Shown piece by piece: positions 23,343-30,360 of a stretch of DNA of 44,013 bases. Under the pieces are notes generated by a model. That model saw nothing but the letters and a program-made list of their open reading frames with translations, did no database searches and had not been told where the DNA came from. The stretch lies in NCBI RefSeq assembly GCF_000564855.1, contig NZ_AYXG01000069.1, positions 1 through 44,013 on the forward strand, given 5' to 3'. This DNA comes from Actinokineospora spheciospongiae. Its GTDB lineage: Bacteria > Actinomycetota > Actinomycetes > Mycobacteriales > Pseudonocardiaceae. The first letter of the stretch is position 1. Each line of letters begins with the position of its first letter. The position numbers and the translations under genes were made by a program.

Positions 23343-24205
23343 AGCAGGCCCAGCCCTTCCAGGTCGGTCGCGGGGTCGGTCAGCGAGCAGGAGCCGTAGG
23401 AGCCGAAGACCGCGCGCACCGCGTGCGCGGCCTGGTCGCTGAGCCCGCCCGCCTCCTCGGCGAGCAGCTTGCCGTCGGTCTCCGACAGCGCCGCGCGGAC
23501 GTCGCCGCCGGAGAGCAGCCGGGCCGTGGCGACCAGCAGGTTGAGGAACCCGTGGTGGGTGAAGCCGGTGGTCCCGTCGGTGTGCCGGACGGCGTTGTGC
23601 AGGCCCGCGGTGGCCTTGAACGACGCCTCGCCCGCGCTGATCACCGACAGGAAGTCGGCGACCTCGTCAACGCTGGGGAAGGCCTCGTGGCTCAGCCCGC
23701 CGGTGCGGATCTTGGGCCAGCTCCCGTGCTCGACGACCCGGCGGATGCCCTCCAGCCACTCGACCCCGCCGCGGCGGGGCTCCACGACCCGGATGACGTC
23801 CTCGGGGACGAACTCGTTGACCCGCTCCAGCCAGACGTCGTCGATGTCGGCAGGGGCGGGCATCTCGACCATCCGCAGCGCGAGCAGCTCGGCTCGCGAC
23901 TCGACGATCGACAGCGCCTTCGGCACCCCGCCCAGCCCGGTGTCGATCACCAGCGAGAGCGCGACCGGTTTCGCCGGTTTCGCCTTCACCAACTCGGTGA
24001 TCAGCTCGGGCAGGCGGGACGCCTGGCACAGGAACAGGCCCATCAGGCCCGCGCGCTCGCCCGCCCGCCCGGCGAGGTGCAGGCGCACCGCGTCGGGCAT
24101 GGCGGCGTTCCCCGGGGGGAACAGGGCGGCGTCGTCGACAAGCCGCGCGAACAGGGGCGGAATGCCGCGAGGGCCGGGCGGAGGCAGGGGAACGGCGCTT
24201 GACAC
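23339..24205 (-). CDS. conserved protein of unknown function in the homogentisate operon
   Basis: Starting at the GTG at 24205, which fits a leaderless promoter, the protein has 288 residues; a GTG at 24214 is also in frame. I do not recognise a named family. Conserved-looking segments are D-D-A-A-L-F-P-P-G near the start, W-P-K-I-R-T-G-G in the middle, and F-K-A-T-A-G-L-H-N then H-G-F-L-N-L-L later. The alternation of strands and helices and the lysines in K-I-R-T-G-G and F-K-A-T-A-G suggest a TIM-barrel enzyme. It overlaps fahA by 4 bp and faces hmgA, so it should act in the same pathway. The isomerase step between HmgA and FahA has no assigned gene here. Confidence 0.8.
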   Translation of the reverse strand: MSSAVPLPPPGPRGIPPLFARLVDDAALFPPGNAAMPDAVRLHLAGRAGERAGLMGLFLCQASRLPELITELVKAKPAKPVALSLVIDTGLGGVPKALSIVESRAELLALRMVEMPAPADIDDVWLERVNEFVPEDVIRVVEPRRGGVEWLEGIRRVVEHGSWPKIRTGGLSHEAFPSVDEVADFLSVISAGEASFKATAGLHNAVRHTDGTTGFTHHGFLNLLVATARLLSGGDVRAALSETDGKLLAEEAGGLSDQAAHAVRAVFGSYGSCSLTDPATDLEGLGLL

Positions 24206-24212
24206 GGCTGAC

Positions 24213-24241
24213 ACGCTAGTGGCGTACCGGCAACTGAACAA
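24213..24241 (-). promoter_or_regulatory. promoter of the unknown-fahA-iclR operon (leaderless)
   Basis: On the minus strand TTGTTC (24241-24236) and TAGCGT (24218-24213) are separated by 17 bases. Seven bases after TAGCGT comes the GTG at 24205. The geometry is that of a sigma-70-type promoter with a leaderless transcript. Confidence 0.6.
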
Positions 24242-24244
24242 AGA

Positions 24245-24261
24245 TGTCCGACTAACGGACA
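24245..24261. promoter_or_regulatory. palindromic operator between hmgA and the fahA operon
   Basis: TGTCCG-ACTAA-CGGACA is a perfect 6-base inverted repeat with a 5-base centre. It lies 3 bases upstream of the minus-strand -35 and 11 bases before the hmgA start codon. One bound protein could control both directions. The IclR protein encoded in the same operon is the obvious candidate. Confidence 0.7.
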
Positions 24262-24272
24262 CCGGAGGAGCC

Positions 24273-25448
24273 ATGCCTTACTACCGCCGAGTCGGGCAGA
24301 TCCCCAGCAAGAGGCACACAACCTTCCGTTCACCGGACGGTTCCCTCTACGCCGAAGAGCTGATGGGCGTCGAGGGCTTCTCGTCGGATTCCGCGCTGCT
24401 GTACCACCGGTACCCGCCCACCGCGATCGTCGACGCGGTCGCCGTCGACGACTTCCGGACCCCGCTGGCGCCCAACCGCCCCCTCAAGCCGAGGCACCTG
24501 CGCACCCAGGAGATGCAGTGGGCCGAGGGCACCGACGCGGTCACCGGGCGGCGCACCCTGCTGGGCAACGCGGACGTGACGATCTCCTTCGTCGTGGCCG
24601 CCGCCCCGAGCCCGCTCTACCGCAACGCGGTCGGCGACGAACTGCTCTACGTCCAAGGCGGCGCCGCCACCATCGAGACCATCTACGGCGCCCTGGCGGT
24701 CACCGACGGCGACTACGTGGTGATCCCCACCTCCACCACCTACCGCGTGCTGCCCGAGGGCGACCTGCGGCTCTACACCGTGGAGGCGACCGGCCACATC
24801 GGCCCGCCCAAGCGCTACCTGTCCACCCGGGGCCAGTTCCTGGAGCACTCCCCGTACTGCGAGCGCGACCAGCGCGGCCCCACCGAGCCCCTGCTGGTCG
24901 AGGGCACCGACGTCGACGTGCTGGTGCGCCACCGCTCCGGCCTGACCCGCTACACCTACGCCCAACACCCGTTCGACGTGGTCGGCTGGGACGGCTGCCT
25001 GTACCCGTGGGCGTTCCACATCGGCGACTTCGAGCCGATCACCGGCCGCATCCACCAGCCGCCACCGGTGCACCAGACGTTCGAGGGACCGAACTTCGTG
25101 GTCTGCTCGTTCGTCCCGCGCAAGGTCGACTACCACCCGGACGCGGTCCCGGTCCCCTACAACCACGCCAACGTCGACTCCGACGAGCTGATGTTCTACG
25201 TCGGCGGCGACTACGAGGCGCGCAAGGGCTCCGGCATCGGCATCGGCTCCCTGTCGCTGCACCCGGCAGGCTTCACTCACGGCCCGCAGCCCGGCGCCGC
25301 CGAGGCATCCCTGGGCGCCGAGCGCTTCGACGAGACCGCGGTCATGGTCGACACCTTCCGCCCCCTCGACCTGGCCGACCCGGAGACCACCCACGAGGAC
25401 CCCCGCTACGCCTGGTCGTGGGCCCGCCGGGGCCCGGACTGGGACTAG
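24273..25448 (+). CDS. hmgA: homogentisate 1,2-dioxygenase
   Basis: The 391-residue protein starts with ATG behind GGAGGAG. It has the cupin-like HGD fold with the metal-binding C-terminal region: H-Q-T-F-E-G, N-x-D-S-D-E-L-M-F-Y, then H-P-A-G-F-T-H-G-P-Q-P-G. Non-haem Fe(II) cleaves the ring of homogentisate to maleylacetoacetate. It is shorter than the ~430-residue proteobacterial and animal enzymes, as is usual for the actinobacterial form. It is divergent from the unknown-fahA-iclR operon and shares its palindromic operator. Confidence 0.93.
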   Translation: MPYYRRVGQIPSKRHTTFRSPDGSLYAEELMGVEGFSSDSALLYHRYPPTAIVDAVAVDDFRTPLAPNRPLKPRHLRTQEMQWAEGTDAVTGRRTLLGNADVTISFVVAAAPSPLYRNAVGDELLYVQGGAATIETIYGALAVTDGDYVVIPTSTTYRVLPEGDLRLYTVEATGHIGPPKRYLSTRGQFLEHSPYCERDQRGPTEPLLVEGTDVDVLVRHRSGLTRYTYAQHPFDVVGWDGCLYPWAFHIGDFEPITGRIHQPPPVHQTFEGPNFVVCSFVPRKVDYHPDAVPVPYNHANVDSDELMFYVGGDYEARKGSGIGIGSLSLHPAGFTHGPQPGAAEASLGAERFDETAVMVDTFRPLDLADPETTHEDPRYAWSWARRGPDWD

Positions 25449-25458
25449 GGGGCGCTCG

Positions 25459-26052
25459 TCAGGCGGCGATGGGGTGGGCCGCCTGGAACGCCAGGCGGTG
25501 GTCGGCGTCCGCGGCGAGGGCTTCGAGGTGGTCGTCGAGGGCCAGGAAGGCCTCCCACGGCTGCTGGCCGCTCGCGGCGGCCAGCCGGTCGACGACCAGT
25601 TGCTCCAGGTCGGGGAGGCGCTTGGCCTTCCAGACCTTGTCGGCCAGGCTGACCAGCAGGTCCTCGGTGCCGGTGTCGGCCGGTGCCCACGTCGCGTGGG
25701 TGCGGGCGAAGCGGGCCAGGTCCGCCGGGACGCCGTGGGTCAGGAGGAGCCGGTAGCCCGCTTCCTCGTGCGCGGAGCCGGGGCCGGACAGCTCGGCGGG
25801 GTGCAGGGTCTTGCCGATGTCGTGCACGGCCGCGCCGAAGAGGGTCGCCTCGCGGTCGAACGGCAGGCCGGGGTGGTTCCGCTGGACCCAGCCGGTGAGC
25901 TGGTGGGCCACGTCGTGGACCGCGCGCAGGTGGGCGGCGAGCCGGGGCGGGGCGTCCAGCTCCTCCAGGAGCGCGGCGGCGCGTTCGGGCAGCGTTCGCA
26001 GCGGTGGGATGCCGGGGTCGGTGAGAGCGCGGTGCAACAGAGCGGAGGCCAC
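25459..26052 (-). CDS. HD-domain phosphohydrolase-like protein
   Basis: With the GTG at 26052 the protein has 197 residues. The metal-binding HD pattern is present: H46 or H50, then A-V-H77-D78-I-G-K, a downstream H-E-E, and S-L-A-D-K. Family members hydrolyse phosphate esters of nucleotides; the substrate here is unknown. It is convergent with hmgA, with 10 bp between stops. The 186 bp upstream (26053-26238) is GC-rich intergenic sequence in which I see no gene. Confidence 0.83.
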   Translation of the reverse strand: MASALLHRALTDPGIPPLRTLPERAAALLEELDAPPRLAAHLRAVHDVAHQLTGWVQRNHPGLPFDREATLFGAAVHDIGKTLHPAELSGPGSAHEEAGYRLLLTHGVPADLARFARTHATWAPADTGTEDLLVSLADKVWKAKRLPDLEQLVVDRLAAASGQQPWEAFLALDDHLEALAADADHRLAFQAAHPIAA

Positions 26053-26238
26053 CGACCACGGTAACCCGATCGGCGGTGGTCGCGGCACCGCGCGATCACC
26101 GGGGACCGGTCCTGCCCGCCACCGCGGCCGGGAGCACGTGTCGTCCGCTGATCTCGCCCCCGGTGGTGCTCCGAGCTGGCACCATCGGTCGGGTTCCGCA
26201 CCGCGGGTCCCGGACCCGCGACTTCCCGGGGGGCCGAC

Positions 26239-26985
26239 ATGGGGTACGCGAAGCACCTGGTCGAGCCCTGGGGCCTGCTCGCGGCCACCGTCGCGGGCGG
26301 CGCCGCCTGGGCCGCCCACCTGCCCGCGCCCACAGCCGCCGGGATCGGCGCGGGGGTGCTGCTGCTCAAGGTCGTGCTGTTCGGGCGCTCCAAGCGCGAG
26401 CGGGAACCCGAGGAGCGGCAGCGGCCGGTGGTGGAGGTGGCGCAGTTCAGCGACGAGGCGGGCTGGTTGCGCCGCGCCGTCGACGCCGAGCGGGAGTTCG
26501 CCGACGTCGCCGGGTCGCTGCCGCCGGGGCCGTTGGCCGAGCAGGTCGCGGGCATGACCGCGACCGTCAACGGCACTGTCGACACCCTGCACCGCCTCGC
26601 GGGCCGGGTGACCGCCACGCACCGGGCGCTGGCCCGCGTCGACCTGGGCACCCTCGCCGCCGACGACCGCAGGCTGCGGGCGGCCAAGACCAACGCCCGC
26701 GCCGACGACGTGCGCGCCGAGCTGGACAAGTCCCTGGCCTCGGTGCGCGACCAGCGGGAGGTGCACGGCAGGCTCACCGCCGCCCGCGACCGGCTGCTGG
26801 CCCAGCTTGAGTCCGGGGCTATCGGCCTGGCGGGTCTGGTGGCCCGCGCGGTGGAGCTGGCGACCTCGCCGCCCGCGTTCCCCGAGGCCAACCCGGTCAC
26901 CGACCTGGCCGAGCAGCTTGAGGGCATCCGGCGCGGGGTGGCCGAGACCGACGAGACCACCCGCCGCATCCTCGGGCTCAGGTGA
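26239..26985 (+). CDS. membrane-anchored coiled-coil protein of unknown function
   Basis: The 248-residue protein starts with ATG. One or two hydrophobic helices occupy about 10-52. A long, mostly helical, Ala/Arg/Glu-rich region follows from about 65 to 245, compatible with coiled coils. No named domain is recognised. It overlaps the 3' end of the GDT1 gene by 8 bp tail to tail. It could be a scaffold-type membrane protein; that is only an impression from the layout. Confidence 0.72.
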   Translation: MGYAKHLVEPWGLLAATVAGGAAWAAHLPAPTAAGIGAGVLLLKVVLFGRSKREREPEERQRPVVEVAQFSDEAGWLRRAVDAEREFADVAGSLPPGPLAEQVAGMTATVNGTVDTLHRLAGRVTATHRALARVDLGTLAADDRRLRAAKTNARADDVRAELDKSLASVRDQREVHGRLTAARDRLLAQLESGAIGLAGLVARAVELATSPPAFPEANPVTDLAEQLEGIRRGVAETDETTRRILGLR

Positions 26986-27565
26986 GTTCGGTGATCGCCT
27001 CCACCAGCAGCCAGGCGCCGAAGAGGAAGAACAGGGCCGACGCGCCGTAGCGGATGGCCTTCTCCGGGAGGTTGCGGCCCAGGGCCCGGCCGATCACGAT
27101 CGCCAGCGCGTCGGCGGCGACCATGCCGACCGTGGAGCCCAGCCACACGCCGAACCAGCCGTAGTCCGTGGCCAGGGTGATGGTGGCGAGCATGGTCTTG
27201 TCGCCCAGTTCGGACAGGAAGAACGCGGTGCCCACGGCGATCACCACCGACTTGGTGACCCGGCTCGCCTTGGCCTTCTCGTCCTCGGTCAGTTCGTCGC
27301 CGCGCAGCGTCCACAGGCCGAAGGCGAGGAAGGCCAGCGCGGCGGCCAGGTTGATCCACCCGGTGGGCAGCGCCGAGCCCAGGCCGTGACCGATGGCGAC
27401 CGAGGCCAGGTGCACGACGGCGGTGGCGGCGGTGATGCCGACGAGGACCGGCCACACCCGGTACCGGGTGGCGAAGGTCAGTGCCATCAACTGGGACTTG
27501 TCGCCGAGTTCGGCGACGAAGATGACCCAGAACGACACGAGAGTGCTGACGACGACCGCGTCCAT
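26978..27565 (-). CDS. TMEM165/GDT1 (UPF0016) family cation exporter
   Basis: The 195-residue protein starts with ATG at 27565. About six TM helices form two halves, each with the family motif E-x-G-D-K-[S/T]: E19-L-G-D-K-S24 and E119-L-G-D-K-T124. Members exchange Mn2+ or Ca2+ for protons across membranes. A yybP-ykoY-type Mn2+ riboswitch precedes the gene, so it should be induced by manganese and export it. This pairing is known in many bacteria. It overlaps the convergent coiled-coil gene by 8 bp. Confidence 0.92.
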   Translation of the reverse strand: MDAVVVSTLVSFWVIFVAELGDKSQLMALTFATRYRVWPVLVGITAATAVVHLASVAIGHGLGSALPTGWINLAAALAFLAFGLWTLRGDELTEDEKAKASRVTKSVVIAVGTAFFLSELGDKTMLATITLATDYGWFGVWLGSTVGMVAADALAIVIGRALGRNLPEKAIRYGASALFFLFGAWLLVEAITELT

Positions 27566-27620
27566 CGGTGCGCTTACCCCTGACCTGATTTCAGGCCGGA
27601 CCTCGGACGCGCGCGACCTC

Positions 27621-27647
27621 GATCCGGCACATGGCTGTGCCTGGATC
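27621..27647 (-). promoter_or_regulatory. hairpin next to the Mn2+ riboswitch, possible expression platform
   Basis: GATCCGGCACA/TGTGCCTGGATC (plus-strand reading) forms an 11-base stem with one bulged base and a 4-base loop TGGC. It directly follows the P1 3' strand of the riboswitch on the minus strand and lies 56 bp before the gene start. It has no U-run, so it may act through alternative pairing or termination with other factors. Confidence 0.5.
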
Positions 27648-27749
27648 GAAGGTCTCGCCCGCCTCGGATCTCCCGGGGCCGCCCGACCGGACCCGGCGAG
27701 CCGGGTCAGTATGTCGATCGGGTCGTTGGGGGCTACTCCCCTTCTACCG
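27648..27749 (-). promoter_or_regulatory. yybP-ykoY Mn2+ riboswitch
   Basis: On the minus strand the element begins near GGTAGAAGGGGAGTAGCCCC, which holds the conserved GGGGAGUAG. It continues with ACGACC and CATACTGACCC and ends with GAGACCTTC. P1 can form from GAAGG (27744-27740) and CCTTC (27652-27648). These are the hallmark pieces of the Mn2+-sensing yybP-ykoY aptamer, and the downstream gene belongs to the exporter family it normally controls. Confidence 0.88.
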
Positions 27750-27755
27750 GGCGCC

Positions 27756-27761
27756 AGCATA
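27756..27761 (-). promoter_or_regulatory. -10 element TATGCT of the riboswitch/GDT1 transcript
   Basis: TATGCT on the minus strand ends 7-8 bases before the first riboswitch bases, so transcription would start near 27749. No clear -35 is visible. Confidence 0.5.
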
Positions 27762-27780
27762 GCCGATCGGGGCGCCCGCA

Positions 27781-27837
27781 CCAGGTGGTCCCGCTCACGG
27801 GACCTACGTCCCGGTCGAGGGGGACCCGCAGACCTGG
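27781..27837 (+). promoter_or_regulatory. candidate three-way-junction leader of the cydABDC operon
   Basis: P1 is CCAGGT (27781-27786) with ACCTGG (27832-27837). P2 is GGTCCCG (27787-27793) with CGGGACC (27798-27804) and loop CTCA. P3 is GTCCC (27808-27812) with GGGAC (27821-27825) around an 8-base loop. All three stems are perfect and fit one fold, 33 bp before the cydA GTG. No known RNA family is recognised. A run of GC-rich inverted repeats by chance is possible. Confidence 0.45.
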
Positions 27838-27870
27838 GATCGGGGCCGGGACCGGCGGACCCTGTGTGGT

Positions 27871-29343
27871 GTGGACGTACTCGACCTGGCGCGGTGGCAG
27901 TTCGGCATCACCACCGTCTACCACTTCCTGATGGTGCCGCTGACCATCGGTCTGGCGGTGCTGGTCGCGGGCGTGCAGACGGCGTGGGTGCGCACCGGCG
28001 ACGTGAAGTACCTGCGGATGACCAAGTTCTGGGGCAAGTTGATGCTGGTCAACTTCGCCATGGGCGTGGTCACCGGCATCGTGCAGGAGTTCCAGTTCGG
28101 GATGTCCTGGAGCGAGTACTCCCGGTTCGTCGGCGACGTGTTCGGGGCGCCGCTGGCGATGGAGGGGCTGGTCGCGTTCTTCGTCGAGTCCACGTTCCTG
28201 GGGCTGTGGATCTTCGGCTGGGACCGGTTGCCGAAGCGGGTGCACCTGGCCTGCGCGTGGGCGTTCTCACTGGCCACGGTCGCCTCGGCGTACTTCATCC
28301 TGGCGGCGAACTCGTGGATGCAGCACCCGGTGGGGGTGGAACTGGTCGACGGGCGGCCCCGGCTGACCTCGATCTGGGCGGTGCTGGGCAACAACACCGC
28401 GCTGACCGCCGTGCCGCACGCGATCGCGGGCTGCTTCGCGGTGGCCGGGGCGTTCCTGGTCGGCATCGGCACCTGGCACCTGTGCCGCCGCGAGTCCGAG
28501 GACCAGCCCGTGTGGCGGGCGTCGGTGAAGCTCGGCGGGGTGGTGGGGCTGGTCGCGTTCGCGGCGCTGGCGGTCAGCGGGGACGCGCAGGGCAAGCTGA
28601 TGTTCGAGCAGCAGCCGATGAAGATGGCCGCCGCCGAGGCGCTGTGCCACACCGAGCAGCCAGCCAGCTTCTCGATCTTCGCCGTGGGCGACGTGTCGCG
28701 GCCGGACTGCGAGAGCGTCAAGTCCATCACCGTGCCCGCGCTGCTGTCCTTCCTGGCGCACAACGACTTCACCACCGAGGTGCGCGGCATCGACCAGCTC
28801 GTGGCCGAGTACCGGCAGGCGTACGGCACCAACTACCCGGTCGACGACCGGCTCGGTGAGCTGTCGGGCAAGCCGATCGACTACGTGCCGAACCTGCCGG
28901 TCACCTACTGGGCCTTCCGGTTCATGATCGGCTTCGGTGCGCTGTCGGCGCTGACCGGGGCGGCCGTGCTGTGGTTCACCCGCAAGGGCCGGGTCCCGCG
29001 CTCGAAGTGGCTGCCCCGGCTGGCCCTGGCGGGCATCGCGACACCGTTCGTGGGCAACAGCTTCGGCTGGATCTTCACCGAGATGGGCAGGCAGCCGTTC
29101 GTGGTCGCGCCCAACCCGTCCGGTGTGGACGGTGTGTGGCTGTTCACCGCGCGCGGCGTCTCCGGGGTGACCGTCGGCGAGGTGCTGACCTCGCTCATCG
29201 CGCTGACCACCGTCTACGCGGTCCTCGCCGGGGTGGAGTTCTACCTGATCAGGCGGTACGCCCGGGCGGGCGTGGCGGGCGTGATGCCGCCGAAGGACAC
29301 CGACGACACCGAGCCGGGCGACAAGCTCGCGTTCGCCTACTGA
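27871..29343 (+). CDS. cydA: cytochrome bd oxidase subunit I
   Basis: The 490-residue protein starts with GTG. It has about nine TM helices. The N-terminal W-Q-F-G-I-T-T-V-Y-H segment holds the haem-ligand His18, and W-M-Q-H-P-V-G the second His region. G-R-Q-P-F-V-V near helix 7 is typical. The Q-loop is short, as in other actinobacteria. With CydB it oxidises menaquinol and reduces oxygen with high affinity at the cytoplasmic membrane. It is the first gene of cydA-cydB-cydDC-kinase. Confidence 0.95.
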   Translation: MDVLDLARWQFGITTVYHFLMVPLTIGLAVLVAGVQTAWVRTGDVKYLRMTKFWGKLMLVNFAMGVVTGIVQEFQFGMSWSEYSRFVGDVFGAPLAMEGLVAFFVESTFLGLWIFGWDRLPKRVHLACAWAFSLATVASAYFILAANSWMQHPVGVELVDGRPRLTSIWAVLGNNTALTAVPHAIAGCFAVAGAFLVGIGTWHLCRRESEDQPVWRASVKLGGVVGLVAFAALAVSGDAQGKLMFEQQPMKMAAAEALCHTEQPASFSIFAVGDVSRPDCESVKSITVPALLSFLAHNDFTTEVRGIDQLVAEYRQAYGTNYPVDDRLGELSGKPIDYVPNLPVTYWAFRFMIGFGALSALTGAAVLWFTRKGRVPRSKWLPRLALAGIATPFVGNSFGWIFTEMGRQPFVVAPNPSGVDGVWLFTARGVSGVTVGEVLTSLIALTTVYAVLAGVEFYLIRRYARAGVAGVMPPKDTDDTEPGDKLAFAY

Positions 29344-29352
29344 GGAGGGGAC

Positions 29353-30360
29353 ATGGAACTCGCGGTCGTCTGGTTCTGCGTCATCGCCCTGCTCTGGCTG
29401 GGCTACCTGTTCCTGGAGGGCTTCGACTTCGGCGTCGGGATGCTGCTGCCGGTGCTGGCCGAGGACAACACCGAGCGCCGGGTCATGGTCAACACCATCG
29501 GACCGGTGTGGGACGGCAACGAGGTGTGGCTGATCGTGGCCGTCGGCGCCACCTTCGCCGCCTTCCCCGGCTGGTACGCCTCGCTGCTCAGCGCCACCTA
29601 CCTGCCGGTGCTGCTGGTCCTGCTCGGCCTGATCGGGCGCGGGGTGGCGTTCGAGTACCGCGGCAAGGTCGACTCCGACCGCTGGCGGCGCACCTGGGAC
29701 CGGGTGATCTTCACCGGGTCGCTGGTCCCGGCGCTGGGGGTCGGCCTGCTGATCTCGACGACCGTGTTCGGGCTCCCGCTCGACGCCGACGGCAACCGGG
29801 TGGGCTCGGTGTTCGCCTCGGTGCGGCCGGAGACGGTGCTCGGCGCGGTCGCGCTGGTCGGCTTCGCCCTGGTGCACGGGGCGGTGTTCCTGTCGCTCAA
29901 GACCGACGGGGACATCCGGCACCGGGCGCGGAACCTGGCGCTGCGGTTCGGGCCGCTGGCGCTGGCGCCGCTGGGTGCACTGCTCGTGCTGGCGCAGCTC
30001 GAGGCGGGGGCAGGGTGGAGCTGGCTCGCGGTCGGGGTGGCCGCGGCGGCCGGGGTGGTCGCGTTCGACCGCCTGGGCCGGGGACGGGAGGGGCAGGCGT
30101 TCGCCGCGCTGGGGGTCGTCATCGCCGCCGCGGTGGTGGCGCTGTTCGGCGCGCTCTACCCGAACGTCCTGCCCTCCACCCTGGACCCGGCCTGGTCGCT
30201 GACCGTCGCCGACACCGCGTCGAGCCCCTACACCCTCCAGGTCATTAGCTGGGTCGCCCTGTTCGGCACACCCGCCGTGCTGGTCTACCAGGCCTGGACG
30301 TACTGGGTCTTCCGCAAGCGCGTGAGCACGGCGCACATCCCGCCCGTGCACGTGCCATGA
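29353..30360 (+). CDS. cydB: cytochrome bd oxidase subunit II
   Basis: The 335-residue protein starts with ATG behind GAGGAGGGG, 9 bp after cydA. Multiple hydrophobic helices begin with W-F-C-V-I-A-L-L-W-L-G-Y and the family motif E-G-F-D-F-G-V-G near residues 21-28. It pairs with CydA in the bd oxidase. Its stop overlaps the start of cydDC (ATGA), so the two are translationally coupled. Confidence 0.95.
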   Translation: MELAVVWFCVIALLWLGYLFLEGFDFGVGMLLPVLAEDNTERRVMVNTIGPVWDGNEVWLIVAVGATFAAFPGWYASLLSATYLPVLLVLLGLIGRGVAFEYRGKVDSDRWRRTWDRVIFTGSLVPALGVGLLISTTVFGLPLDADGNRVGSVFASVRPETVLGAVALVGFALVHGAVFLSLKTDGDIRHRARNLALRFGPLALAPLGALLVLAQLEAGAGWSWLAVGVAAAAGVVAFDRLGRGREGQAFAALGVVIAAAVVALFGALYPNVLPSTLDPAWSLTVADTASSPYTLQVISWVALFGTPAVLVYQAWTYWVFRKRVSTAHIPPVHVP

